Origin: Oxobacter pfennigii | GTDB lineage: Bacteria > Bacillota > Clostridia > Clostridiales > Oxobacteraceae | Length of the DNA stretch: 64,000 bases | Reading direction: 5' to 3' | Assembly (NCBI RefSeq): GCF_001317355.1 | Contig: NZ_LKET01000035.1 | Location: 62,001-126,000 of the forward strand | Shown here: in pieces, positions 1-8,532 of the stretch | Layout: each line of letters begins with the position of its first letter | How positions within the stretch are numbered: position 1 is the first letter of the stretch | Notes under the pieces: model-generated | Seen by the model: the letters and a program-made list of their open reading frames with translations, nothing else | Told to the model about the DNA's origin: nothing | Database searches by the model: none | Position numbers and translations under genes: made by a program

Positions 1-1584
1 GTGCGGATCAAAGAATTTAAATCAAAGGCTCAGAATATCAAAGGCCTTAATTTTACATTATCTGAACTGAGAAAGCTGAAATTTTTCAGTTTTAAAATAG
101 GAAGGCTGAGCCGCCATTATTATGTAAAGCTTAAGGAAAATGTAGAGAACATTCCTTCGATTGTATACAGAATAAGTTCCAATAAAAATTACGTAACAAT
201 CATATGCTTTACTCCCCCTTCTTCAATAAATGAATCTGAAGTTATATTTAAATCCTTAGGCTTTGAAGAAATAGCCATACCTGAAATTATAAAGGATACA
301 CCGGATAATGCAGTTGTAAAGTTTGATAAGCTAATAAAAGAGAGAATCAAAAAAATAGAAAGGATTAAAAAGGATATAGAAGCATTGAGGGAAGAAAACA
401 AGGACTTTCTTTTTACAGGGTTAAACGTTATGGATAAGTATCAAAAATCCCTGATGTTAACTGATAATGCTGTGAATACAGAACAGGTATTTTGCCTTTC
501 GGGATGGATACCACGAAGCTGCAAAGAGGTTTTTTTAGAAAGAATAAAGCCTGTGGAAGATAAATTTGTCATGTCCTTCAGGGAGGATAATAAGGTAAAG
601 ATGGGGAAGCCGCCTACGGTTTTAAGCAACAATATATTAGTAAGGCCTTTTGAGTATATCGTAACCATGTATGGGACCCCCGAATACAGAGAAGTAGATC
701 CTACACCATTTGTGGCTGTGAGTTACATGATAATGTTTGGTGCCATGTTCGGGGATGTAGGGCAGGGGTTTTTACTTTTCTTAGGCGGTTTATACCTTGC
801 CGTTTTCAAAAAGTCAAAGGATTTTGGAGGCATATTGGAAAGAATTGGCATAAGCTCCTGCATATTTGGCCTTTTATACGGAAGTGTCTTTGGGAATGAA
901 GAAGTGATTAAACCCATTCTATTTTATCCAATGGAAAACATCAATACAATGCTTTTAGGGAGCGTTATATTGGGAATAGTATTATCCTTTATAAGCTATG
1001 CAGCAAATTTTATTAACTGTGCCAGGGCTAAGGACATTGAAGAAGGTATATTCGGCAGGGAAGGCTTTGTGTCCTTGATGTTTTTAAGTATCATACTTCT
1101 ATCAGCCTATAGCTTTTTTCAATACGGTAAATATTTATTGCCGCTGGGTGCAACAAGTGCAATTTTATTTATATTTTTGCTTCTTATTATAATGAAAGAG
1201 CCTATTGCAAGGCTTATAGAAAGAAAAAGGCCGCTGTACGAAGGAAACAAAGGAGACTATTATGTTGAGAGCATATTTGGCGTTATTGAGACTTTGCTTG
1301 GAATGCTGAGCAAAACCATATCCTTTGTAAGGATAGGAGCCTTTGCTTTAAATCATGCAGGTTTGTTTGTGGCATTTAAGACGGTGGCGGATATGACAAG
1401 GAACGGCACGGCAGGTTTTTTCGTCCTGGTGCTGGGGAATATCATAATAATATGCCTTGAAGGGCTGGTAGTATTTATACAGGGTTTGAGGCTTGAATAC
1501 TATGAACTTTTCAGCAGGTTTTACAAGGGTGACGGTGTTGAATATCGCCCGGTTAGCTTAAAGTATAAAGAAGATACACTATGA
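1..1584 (+). CDS. atpI: V/A-type ATP synthase subunit I (5'-truncated by window edge)
   Basis: Membrane stator subunit of the V/A-type rotary ATPase (subunit a equivalent), which forms the ion half-channels facing the K ring. About 527 residues are visible. The family is normally about 640-660 residues and begins with a conserved cytoplasmic head, so the GTG at base 1 is probably not the true start and the gene begins upstream. Residues about 1-220 are a soluble, partly coiled-coil region. From about residue 240 there are repeated hydrophobic segments, beginning near the family motif GAMFGDVGQGF. The C-terminal segment with SFVRIGAFALNHAG contains the arginine and histidine typical of the channel helix. 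The stop is 25 bp before subunit K, in one operon. Assignment is firm; only the 5' end is missing. Confidence 0.93.
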   Translation: MRIKEFKSKAQNIKGLNFTLSELRKLKFFSFKIGRLSRHYYVKLKENVENIPSIVYRISSNKNYVTIICFTPPSSINESEVIFKSLGFEEIAIPEIIKDTPDNAVVKFDKLIKERIKKIERIKKDIEALREENKDFLFTGLNVMDKYQKSLMLTDNAVNTEQVFCLSGWIPRSCKEVFLERIKPVEDKFVMSFREDNKVKMGKPPTVLSNNILVRPFEYIVTMYGTPEYREVDPTPFVAVSYMIMFGAMFGDVGQGFLLFLGGLYLAVFKKSKDFGGILERIGISSCIFGLLYGSVFGNEEVIKPILFYPMENINTMLLGSVILGIVLSFISYAANFINCARAKDIEEGIFGREGFVSLMFLSIILLSAYSFFQYGKYLLPLGATSAILFIFLLLIIMKEPIARLIERKRPLYEGNKGDYYVESIFGVIETLLGMLSKTISFVRIGAFALNHAGLFVAFKTVADMTRNGTAGFFVLVLGNIIIICLEGLVVFIQGLRLEYYELFSRFYKGDGVEYRPVSLKYKEDTL

Positions 1585-1609
1585 TGCACAAAATAAAGGA
1601 GGTTTTTAA

Positions 1610-2029
1610 ATGTATATCATACTTGTTTTAATGGGTATTGTTATCACGGCAACAATCAGTACAGGAATAATGATGAGGTATAAAGAATTTGTAAGCAAGG
1701 AATATAAATGCAAAAGCTATATATTGTATAATCTTTTTTCCTTTACACCCCTTATGGTGGCGGCTGTCACATTCATGATTCCCCGGGTGGCTCATGCCGC
1801 AGACGGCAGCATGGGGGATTCGGGGTTGGGCTTTATCGCGGCTGCATTATCAACAGGCTTTGCTACATTGGGCACTGGCATTGCAGTAGGTTCTGTAGGC
1901 TCATCGGCACTGGGGGCGGTATCGGAAGATCCCAGGCTTTTAGGCAGGTCCCTTATTTACGTTGGCCTGGCAGAAGGAATAGCCATATACGGCCTTATAG
2001 TATCCATACTTATATTGGGAAGGCTTTAA
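1610..2029 (+). CDS. atpK: V/A-type ATP synthase subunit K (rotor c-type proteolipid)
   Basis: Forms the ion-carrying membrane rotor ring. The protein has 139 residues with four predicted hydrophobic segments (about 1-22, 44-64, 75-98, 112-137). The last two form the classical c-type hairpin; the loop SEDPRLLG separates them. The ion-binding carboxylate is the Glu in GLAEGIAIYGL. The preceding helix has GTGIAVGSVG where the Na+-binding Enterococcus NtpK has a Gln, so the Na+ ligand set looks incomplete and proton coupling is more likely (inference). The first hydrophobic pair is an N-terminal extension seen in clostridial K subunits of about 140 residues. The start ATG has an AAAGGAGG site 7 bp upstream. 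Subunit F follows after 1 bp. Confidence 0.9.
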   Translation: MYIILVLMGIVITATISTGIMMRYKEFVSKEYKCKSYILYNLFSFTPLMVAAVTFMIPRVAHAADGSMGDSGLGFIAAALSTGFATLGTGIAVGSVGSSALGAVSEDPRLLGRSLIYVGLAEGIAIYGLIVSILILGRL

Positions 2030-2030
2030 T

Positions 2031-2339
2031 ATGAGAGCATATCTTATAAGCGACAACGTAGAAACATGGGTAGGCATGAGGTTGGCGGGAATAGAAGGCA
2101 CCGTCCTTTATGAAAAAGAAGATATACTTGAAAAAATTAAAAAAATTTCAAGTGAAAAGGATGTCGGCATAATACTTATTACCGAAACGGCAGCATCATT
2201 GGCACGTAAAGAAGTAGATGATCTAAAAATTGAAATGATCCTGCCCCTTATTGCTGAGATTCCCGACAGGCACGGTACAAATCGGGAAAAGGACAGGATA
2301 ACGGGTTACATAAAAGAATCCATCGGCATAAAAATATGA
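2031..2339 (+). CDS. atpF: V/A-type ATP synthase subunit F
   Basis: Small central-stalk subunit of the V/A ATPase (NtpG/AtpF family) that binds subunit D in the rotor axle. The protein is 102 residues, the usual family length, with the Rossmann-like pattern of the family. This includes the N-terminal strand MRAYLISDN, the segment VGIILITE and the C-terminal segment ending near IKESIGIKI. It starts 1 bp after the subunit K stop and is followed almost immediately by subunit E, so translation is likely coupled. In many clostridia F follows E and C; here it precedes E. Confidence 0.9.
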   Translation: MRAYLISDNVETWVGMRLAGIEGTVLYEKEDILEKIKKISSEKDVGIILITETAASLARKEVDDLKIEMILPLIAEIPDRHGTNREKDRITGYIKESIGIKI

Positions 2340-2349
2340 GGTGAAGACT

Positions 2350-2964
2350 TTGATAACGGTAGAAGACAAACTGAAGAGCTTTTCCGATGAAATCATAAAG
2401 CAGGTGGAAGCAGATTCTAAGGTTAAGCTTCAGGAATTCTATGACCACAGCAAGAGAGATATTGAAACAGAGAAAAAGAATATATTAAAGGAAGCACATA
2501 AAAAAATAGAGGATATGAAATTAAAGTCGGAGGCACAAAAAAAACAGATAATTTCAAAGGCCTCAATTGATAAGGATTATGAGCTCCTTAAGAAAAGAGA
2601 TGAAATATTTCAAAGAGTTTTTGCTGATATAAAAAAAATAGCGGAGGATTATGTTAAAAGTGAAGAATATGAAGGTTTTCTTTTAAACTGCATTGATAAA
2701 GGCTTATCTTTTGTAAATGCAAAAGAAGCAGTACTGATTTTGACCCATGGCGATTTGGAAAAACACAAAGAGAAAATAGTTTCTTATTTAAAAAATAAAA
2801 GGCCGGATTACATAAATATTAAAGCAGAGGAAGGCGAAGACGATATGCTGGGAGGATGTATTGTGGAAAATAAAATGAGGACTTTAAGATGGGATTTTTC
2901 AATTGCAGCCATGATAGACAACAACAGGGAGCTAATAGGGAAAAACCTTGATGAAAACATATAA
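2350..2964 (+). CDS. atpE: V/A-type ATP synthase subunit E
   Basis: Peripheral-stalk subunit that links the A3B3 head to subunit I. The first 90 or so residues are highly charged and helical (KSFSDEIIKQVEADSK, then Lys/Glu-rich), consistent with the long stalk coiled coil. The rest forms the globular C-terminal head with GGCIVENKMRTLRWDFS, a recognisable family signature. An in-frame GTG exists at 2341, but it has no ribosome site. The TTG at 2350 lies just after GAGGTGA, so TTG is the preferred start (about 204 residues). The gene is packed between F and A with a 15-bp gap to A. Confidence 0.88.
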   Translation: MITVEDKLKSFSDEIIKQVEADSKVKLQEFYDHSKRDIETEKKNILKEAHKKIEDMKLKSEAQKKQIISKASIDKDYELLKKRDEIFQRVFADIKKIAEDYVKSEEYEGFLLNCIDKGLSFVNAKEAVLILTHGDLEKHKEKIVSYLKNKRPDYINIKAEEGEDDMLGGCIVENKMRTLRWDFSIAAMIDNNRELIGKNLDENI

Positions 2965-2979
2965 GAAGCAGGTGAGGCT

Positions 2980-4749
2980 ATGGAGAATGCAACAGGTATC
3001 ATAATATACATAAACGGGCCGGTGGTCAAAGCCAAAAACATGACGGCATTCAGAATGCGGGAAATGGTGCTGGTGGGGAAAAACAAGCTCATAGGGGAAG
3101 TTATTTCCTTAAACGGCGATAAGGGCACCATTCAGGTTTATGAAGAGACAGAGGGCCTTGAAATAGATGAAGAAGTCCAGTCAACAGGAAAGGCGTTGTC
3201 CTTAAAATTAGGACCCGGCATAATAGGAAATATTTTTGACGGTATAGAGAGACCTCTTATAAAAATCAATGAAATGAGCAAAAGCTTTATTCCCCAGGGA
3301 ATAGGAATGATATCCATAGATGCGGATAAAAGCTGGCATATAAATATTAGTGTCAAGGCAGGGGATATAGTTTTTGGCGGGCAGATTTACGGGACTGTAA
3401 AGGAAACTCCGGTGGTGGAGCACAGGCTTATGGTGCCGCCCGGGATTAAGGGAAGGGTAATTGAGGCTGTAAGCAGCGGAGCTTACAGCATTGAAAATGT
3501 TTTGGTAAAAGTTGAAGATGAAAAAAAGGATATAGTTGAGCTTAAGATGTATCACGAATGGCCGGTAAGGACACCAAGGCCGGTAAAGGAAAGGATGGAG
3601 ATGCTAAGGCCCCTTATTACAGGGCAAAGGGTGATGGACACTTTTTTTCCTGTTGCAAAAGGAGGAACTGCTGCAATTCCCGGAGGCTTCGGGACGGGAA
3701 AGACATCGGCACAGCATCAGCTGGCAAAGTGGTCGGATGCGGATATAATAGTTTATGTGGGCTGCGGTGAGAGAGGAAATGAGATGACGGAAGTCTTAGA
3801 GGAGTTTCCCGAAATTGCTGACCCTAAAACCGGAAGGCCTATAATGGACAGGACAGTTCTTATTGCCAATACATCGAACATGCCAGTTGCCGCCAGAGAG
3901 GCGTCCATTTATACGGGAATAACCATTGCCGAATATTACAGGGATATGGGATATCACGTTGCCATGATGGCAGACTCAACTTCAAGATGGGCGGAGGCTT
4001 TAAGAGAAATATCAGGAAGGTTAGAGGAAATGCCGGCAGAGGAAGGCTTTCCGGCATATCTCCCTTCACGACTGGCTGAATTTTATGAGAGGGCAGGATA
4101 CGTTAATAACCTCAACGGGTCAGAAGGCTCCATAACAATAATAGGAGCGGTATCGCCTCCAGGAGGAGAATTTTCTGAGCCGGTGACGGAAAACACCCGA
4201 AGATATGTGGGAGTATTCTGGGGGTTGGATAAAGAGCTTGCCTATTCCAGGCACTATCCTGCTGTTAATTGGCTCACCAGCCACAGCGGCTACTTAAGCG
4301 ACCTGTCGGAATGGTATGAGAGCAATGTGGCGCCGGATATGATGGAATTAAGGCTAAAAATGCTGAAGATTTTGTATGAGGAAAACAGGCTATTGGAAAT
4401 TGTAAAGCTTGTAGGCGAGGATGTGCTGCCAGACGATCAGAGACTGGTCCTTGAAATTTCAAAAATAATCCGGGTAGGTTTTCTGCAGCAAAGCGCTTTT
4501 CATAAGGAGGATACTTATGTTCCCTTAAAGAAACAATATCTTATGTTAAAAGCCATAAATGTACTCTATGACAGGAGCAGTGCTGCTGTAAAAAGGGGGG
4601 CACCCATTTCCAAGATAAAGAATGATAAAATTTATCAGGATATCGTTAAAATGAAATACAATATACCAAATGATAAGCTTGACATGTTTGATGAAATAAT
4701 TAAAAGCATAAATGATTATTATGACAGTCTGGATAAACAATATGCTTAA
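2980..4749 (+). CDS. atpA: V/A-type ATP synthase catalytic subunit A
   Basis: Catalytic nucleotide-binding subunit of the A3B3 head, which hydrolyses or makes ATP. Its 589 residues match the family length. It has the N-terminal beta-barrel, the non-homologous insertion of A subunits (about residues 110-190), and a P-loop near residue 232 reading [11 protein letters not shown]. The more common form is GPFGSGKT, a conservative variation. Further signatures are [30 protein letters not shown] and [10 protein letters not shown]. The ATG is preceded by a GCAGGTGAGG site. It sits between E and B in the operon. Confidence 0.97.
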   Translation: MENATGIIIYINGPVVKAKNMTAFRMREMVLVGKNKLIGEVISLNGDKGTIQVYEETEGLEIDEEVQSTGKALSLKLGPGIIGNIFDGIERPLIKINEMSKSFIPQGIGMISIDADKSWHINISVKAGDIVFGGQIYGTVKETPVVEHRLMVPPGIKGRVIEAVSSGAYSIENVLVKVEDEKKDIVELKMYHEWPVRTPRPVKERMEMLRPLITGQRVMDTFFPVAKGGTAAIPGGFGTGKTSAQHQLAKWSDADIIVYVGCGERGNEMTEVLEEFPEIADPKTGRPIMDRTVLIANTSNMPVAAREASIYTGITIAEYYRDMGYHVAMMADSTSRWAEALREISGRLEEMPAEEGFPAYLPSRLAEFYERAGYVNNLNGSEGSITIIGAVSPPGGEFSEPVTENTRRYVGVFWGLDKELAYSRHYPAVNWLTSHSGYLSDLSEWYESNVAPDMMELRLKMLKILYEENRLLEIVKLVGEDVLPDDQRLVLEISKIIRVGFLQQSAFHKEDTYVPLKKQYLMLKAINVLYDRSSAAVKRGAPISKIKNDKIYQDIVKMKYNIPNDKLDMFDEIIKSINDYYDSLDKQYA

Positions 4750-4764
4750 AAAAGAGGTGCAAAA

Positions 4765-6141
4765 GTGAAAAACCAGTATCTTAAGTTGGACAGAGTGGAA
4801 GGTCCTCTTATCGTGCTGTCTGGAGTAAAGGGGGCAGCTTATGATGAAATAGTTGAGGTTAAATCAAGAGGGCAAAGAAAAGTAGGGCGGGTAGTGCAGT
4901 TAGATGGAGACAGGGTGGTAATTCAGGTTTTTGAAGGTACATCCGGGCTGTCTACCCATGATACAGCCGTAAGCTTTACCGGAAAGTCTCTTGAAATTCC
5001 CCTTTCAAGGAATATATTAGGGAGAGTATTTAATGGCATAGGAGAGCCCCGAGACGGTGCGAGGCCAATTTATAGCGACATAAAAAGAAATATCGGAGGA
5101 AAGCCCATAAATCCTGTAGCCAGAATTTATCCCAGAAATTTTATCCAGACAGGTATATCGGCTATAGATGGTTTCACCACCCTTATAAGAGGCCAGAAGC
5201 TTCCAATATTTTCAGGAAGCGGAATGCCCCATAACGAGCTGGCAGCCCAGATAGTAAAGCAAGCTGCTTTATCAGGAAATAACAACGAGGAATTTGCAAT
5301 AGTATTTGCAGCTATGGGCATAAAGCACGATACAGCTGCATTTTTCAGAAAAGCCTTTGAAAAATCGGGGGTTTTGGGAAAAGTGGTGATGTATATGAAC
5401 CTTGCCGACGAACCTATCGTCGAAAGGATAACCACACCAAGGTGTGCCCTGACTGCCGCCGAATACCTTGCCTTTGAATTGAATATGCACATATTGGTTG
5501 TCATGACGGATATAACAAGCTATTGTGAGGCATTGAGGGAATTATCATCTTCCCGAGAAGAAGTGCCCAGCCGCCGAGGATATCCGGGATATCTTTACTC
5601 TGACTTGGCAAGCCTTTATGAAAGAGCGGGCATGATAGAAGGTATAAATGGCTCCATAACCCAGATACCCATACTTACAATGCCAAATGATGATATAACC
5701 CACCCTGTGCCCGACCTCACAGGTTACATTACCGAAGGGCAGGTTGTTTTAAGCCGGGACCTTGATAAAAGAGGTATATATCCTCCCATAAACATACTGC
5801 CATCCTTATCCAGGCTTATGAAGGACGGAATCGGTGAAGGTTATACAAGGGAAGACCACAAGGAACTGTCCAATCAGATTTTTGCAGCCTATTCCCGGGT
5901 ACAGGATGTAAAGGCATTGGCTCAGGTAATAGGCGAGGATGAGCTGTCAGATGTAGATAGGATGTATATGGAGTTTGGAAGGCAGTTTGAGCAGCGGCTT
6001 GTTAAACAAGGTCAGGATGAAGACCGCAGCATTGAAAATACTCTGGATTTGGCATGGGAACTTTTATCATTGCTGCCTAAAGAAGAATTAGACAGAATGA
6101 CTCCGGAAATCTTGAACAAATATTACAGGGAAAATACATAA
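4765..6141 (+). CDS. atpB: V/A-type ATP synthase regulatory subunit B
   Basis: Non-catalytic nucleotide-binding subunit of the A3B3 head, 458 residues as usual. The barrel begins with [13 protein letters not shown]. The degenerate P-loop region reads [15 protein letters not shown], lacking a functional Walker A, as in the B family. [21 protein letters not shown] is the conserved signature. The GTG start follows AAAAGAGGTGC with good spacing, 15 bp after the stop of A. Subunit D follows after 12 bp. Confidence 0.97.
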   Translation: MKNQYLKLDRVEGPLIVLSGVKGAAYDEIVEVKSRGQRKVGRVVQLDGDRVVIQVFEGTSGLSTHDTAVSFTGKSLEIPLSRNILGRVFNGIGEPRDGARPIYSDIKRNIGGKPINPVARIYPRNFIQTGISAIDGFTTLIRGQKLPIFSGSGMPHNELAAQIVKQAALSGNNNEEFAIVFAAMGIKHDTAAFFRKAFEKSGVLGKVVMYMNLADEPIVERITTPRCALTAAEYLAFELNMHILVVMTDITSYCEALRELSSSREEVPSRRGYPGYLYSDLASLYERAGMIEGINGSITQIPILTMPNDDITHPVPDLTGYITEGQVVLSRDLDKRGIYPPINILPSLSRLMKDGIGEGYTREDHKELSNQIFAAYSRVQDVKALAQVIGEDELSDVDRMYMEFGRQFEQRLVKQGQDEDRSIENTLDLAWELLSLLPKEELDRMTPEILNKYYRENT

Positions 6142-6153
6142 GAAGGTGAAGGC

Positions 6154-6780
6154 ATGGCAGTAAATGAAACGCCGACCAAATCAAATCTTTTAAGTGCTAA
6201 AGAGTCCCTTGAGTTTTCAAAAAAAGGCTATGAGCTCTTAGACAGGAAAAGGAACGTGCTTATAAGAGAAATGATGCAGCTAATTGATGATGCAAAGGAA
6301 ATACAGGAAAAGATTAATTCTATTTTCCCTGAGGCATATGAAGCCTTGAAGGTTGCCAACATGACGGAAGGAATAGATACCGTTGAAGACATAGCTCTTG
6401 CCATAGAAGAGGCTAAGGATTTTGAAGTGCTTTTAAAAAGCGTTATGGGAGTTGAAGTGCCGTCGGTAAAATATGAAAAAAGGGATCAAAAACCCTCCTA
6501 CAGCTTTTACCGTACCAACAATGCTTTTGACAGGGCGGTGAAAAGCTTTCAGGATGTCAAATACCTTGTCTACGAGCTGGCAGAGATTGAAAACTCTGTA
6601 TACAGGCTGGCCATGGAAGTCAAAAAGACCCAAAAGAGAACCAATGCCCTCCAAAACATACAAATACCCAAATTCACTTCCCTGACTAAGCACATCCAGG
6701 ACGCTCTGGATGAAAGGGAAAGGGAAGATTTTTTCAGGCTTAAGATGGTAAAAAGGCGCACTGCAAGAAGCAGGGAATGA
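6154..6780 (+). CDS. atpD: V/A-type ATP synthase subunit D
   Basis: Central rotor axle subunit, 208 residues. The family start TPTKSNLLSAKESLEFSKKGYELLDRKR and the C-terminal RTNALQNIQIPKF segment are typical. The two ends form the long antiparallel coiled coil that sits inside the A3B3 head. It is the last gene of the ATPase operon. No clear intrinsic terminator is visible in the 100 bp after the stop, and the next transcription unit has its own promoter at 6885. Confidence 0.95.
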   Translation: MAVNETPTKSNLLSAKESLEFSKKGYELLDRKRNVLIREMMQLIDDAKEIQEKINSIFPEAYEALKVANMTEGIDTVEDIALAIEEAKDFEVLLKSVMGVEVPSVKYEKRDQKPSYSFYRTNNAFDRAVKSFQDVKYLVYELAEIENSVYRLAMEVKKTQKRTNALQNIQIPKFTSLTKHIQDALDEREREDFFRLKMVKRRTARSRE

Positions 6781-6884
6781 AGATTAAAGAATAAGGAAGG
6801 TGGTACCGTTGACTACTTAAAAATAGTTTTATAACATTCCCTTATATACGATTTTTTTGTCAAGAGCTATCTTTGATTCCAAGA

Positions 6885-6912
6885 TTGACATTAAGGTGAA
6901 AAATGGTATAAT
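6885..6912 (+). promoter_or_regulatory. Sigma-A-type promoter of the tetR gene
   Basis: TTGACA at 6885-6890 and TATAAT at 6907-6912, separated by 16 bp, are both perfect consensus boxes. The start of transcription would fall at about 6919, inside the operator palindrome at 6918-6931. This is the arrangement expected for an autorepressed gene. Confidence 0.85.
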
Positions 6913-6917
6913 AAAAT

Positions 6918-6931
6918 TAACCAACTGGTTA
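6918..6931 (+). promoter_or_regulatory. Operator palindrome (TetR-family site 1)
   Basis: TAACCA-AC-TGGTTA is a perfect 6-bp inverted repeat around a 2-bp centre, placed just after the -10 box and before the ribosome site of the tetR gene. A near-identical copy lies at 7735-7748 ahead of the ABC operon. The sharing suggests that the TetR protein binds both. Binding is inferred, not shown. Confidence 0.75.
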
Positions 6932-6950
6932 GTTGAAAGGGAGGTAAACC

Positions 6951-7667
6951 ATGGAGCCACTAGAAAACAACGAATCCAGGGAAAGAATACTCAACGCTTC
7001 AATAAAGCTGTTTTCAGAAAAAGGTTTTGATGCAACTAGGGTCAATGAGATCGCGGAGGCGGCAGAGGTTAACAAAGCCCTTATATATTACTATTTTAAA
7101 AGTAAGGAAGAAATACTGGATTACTTGATCGATTCTCTTTTTAAAAGCGTAACCTCCCTGGCCATGGATTTTATTCATCAAAATATTATACAGATGATCA
7201 AGGAAGGTAGCCTGGATATTGAGGCTGATCGCCTTCACTTTATCAATGAGAATGCTTTAAAGTTTTTTTTGCAGCAAGCGACTATCTATATAGAAAATTT
7301 ACTTGATTATGTTTTAGAGCATAGAGATGTTATCCGTATCCTTTTGCTTGAATCCCTTAAAAACGGCAAGCACCACGATGCGTTGTTCCGTTTGATGGAT
7401 TTATTGAAGGAAAACGATGACAATCTGATTTATAAAACCATCTGGGATGCGGATAACGACTTTAACTTCCCTGATAATATGATACTTCACAAGTTCTTCT
7501 TTTCATTTATGCCTTATATCAATTTTGCCGCTTATTTTGATGAATACAAAAAGAAAAGTTCCTTAAACGATCAGGAAATTCGCAGATCTTTCCTGCATTC
7601 ACTTAAGGCGGTTACTTTTTTTTCTATCTCGGGAAACGATATATTAATGCTGCATAGGTTATGGTAA
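6951..7667 (+). CDS. TetR/AcrR-family transcriptional repressor
   Basis: One-component regulator of 238 residues. The N-terminal helix-turn-helix is clear: residues about 10-60, including ASIKLFSEKGFDATRVNEIA and NKALIYYYFKSKEEIL. The remaining part is a variable helical ligand and dimerisation domain that cannot be assigned a ligand. The ATG has an AAGGGAGG site 8 bp upstream. It is followed by an ABC efflux operon whose upstream region carries the same palindrome as the tetR promoter. It therefore probably represses itself and the efflux system and is released by a toxic or lipophilic substrate (inference). Confidence 0.92.
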   Translation: MEPLENNESRERILNASIKLFSEKGFDATRVNEIAEAAEVNKALIYYYFKSKEEILDYLIDSLFKSVTSLAMDFIHQNIIQMIKEGSLDIEADRLHFINENALKFFLQQATIYIENLLDYVLEHRDVIRILLLESLKNGKHHDALFRLMDLLKENDDNLIYKTIWDADNDFNFPDNMILHKFFFSFMPYINFAAYFDEYKKKSSLNDQEIRRSFLHSLKAVTFFSISGNDILMLHRLW

Positions 7668-7671
7668 AATG

Positions 7672-7719
7672 AACGGTTTCAGGCCAGGCTGTTTAAAAAA
7701 CAGACGGCTTGAAATCGTT
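7672..7719 (+). terminator. Long hairpin after tetR (possible terminator)
   Basis: The outer arms AACGGTTTCA and TGAAATCGTT enclose GCC/GGC and an inner CTGTTT/AAACAG stem, making an imperfect 48-nt hairpin. The sequence after it is AT-rich but has no clean T-run. Function as terminator or processing site is uncertain. Confidence 0.5.
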
Positions 7720-7734
7720 ATTTATAAGCCTAAT

Positions 7735-7748
7735 TAACCAAACGGTTA
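7735..7748 (+). promoter_or_regulatory. Operator palindrome (TetR-family site 2)
   Basis: TAACCA-AA-CGGTTA is one mismatch away from the perfect palindrome at 6918-6931 and shares the flanking GTTA. It lies about 80 bp before the ABC ATPase gene. No clear consensus promoter accompanies it, although AT-rich -10-like boxes are present just downstream. Confidence 0.65.
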
Positions 7749-7827
7749 GTTAATATACTAATAATATAGAAGGTACATAAGAAATAATCCAGGAGTTCAT
7801 TTAATTAAATATAAAGGGGGGAACCGA

Positions 7828-8532
7828 ATGGAACCAATTATCATAGTTAAAGATGTGGTAAAAGAATATGTAATGGGTGAGATAAAAATACGTGCTGCCG
7901 ACGGGATATCCTTTGAAGTTGCCCCAGGGGAACTGGTGGTAGTTCTGGGACCCAGCGGGGCGGGCAAAAGTACGGTTTTGAATATTCTTGGAGGCATGGA
8001 CTTTCCAACATCCGGAGAGGTCTGGGTAAAGGGAAGGGATATATCCAGGTTTAATCAGAATGAATTGACAATGTATAGGAGAAAGCATATAGGCTTTGTG
8101 TTTCAGTTCTATAATCTTATGCCGAGTCTGACAACCCTTGAGAATGTCGAGATTGCAGCCCAGATATGCGATGCCCCTATGGATGCGGTTTCGGTGCTTA
8201 AAAATGTGGGCCTGGGTGAAAGAATGTCCAATTTCCCTGCTCAGCTCTCGGGCGGCGAGCAGCAGAGAGTGTCCATAGCCAGAGCCGTTGCAAAAAATCC
8301 TACACTGCTTTTATGTGACGAGCCCACAGGTGCCCTGGACTATATGACCGGCAAAACCATCTTAAAGCTGCTTCGTGACATAAACCGTGATTTTGAAAAG
8401 ACGGTAATGATAATAACTCACAACAGCTCTATTGCACAAATGGCAGATAAAGTAGTAAGAGTCAAAAACGGCAAAGTAGAGTCGGTGGAGTTAAATGATA
8501 ACCCGCTGCCGATAGAAAGGATTGAGTGGTAA
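7828..8532 (+). CDS. ABC transporter ATP-binding protein (MacB/LolD-type)
   Basis: ATPase subunit of a three-part MacB-like export system, 234 residues. Walker A is GPSGAGKST (about residue 40), the signature is LSGGEQQR and Walker B is [12 protein letters not shown]. The Q-loop lies in [18 protein letters not shown]. These are features of the LolD/MacB/FtsE subgroup that works with FtsX-fold permeases. The ATG follows AAAGGGGGGA. Its stop overlaps the permease start (TAATG), so the two are translationally coupled. The substrate cannot be deduced. Confidence 0.93.
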   Translation: MEPIIIVKDVVKEYVMGEIKIRAADGISFEVAPGELVVVLGPSGAGKSTVLNILGGMDFPTSGEVWVKGRDISRFNQNELTMYRRKHIGFVFQFYNLMPSLTTLENVEIAAQICDAPMDAVSVLKNVGLGERMSNFPAQLSGGEQQRVSIARAVAKNPTLLLCDEPTGALDYMTGKTILKLLRDINRDFEKTVMIITHNSSIAQMADKVVRVKNGKVESVELNDNPLPIERIEW

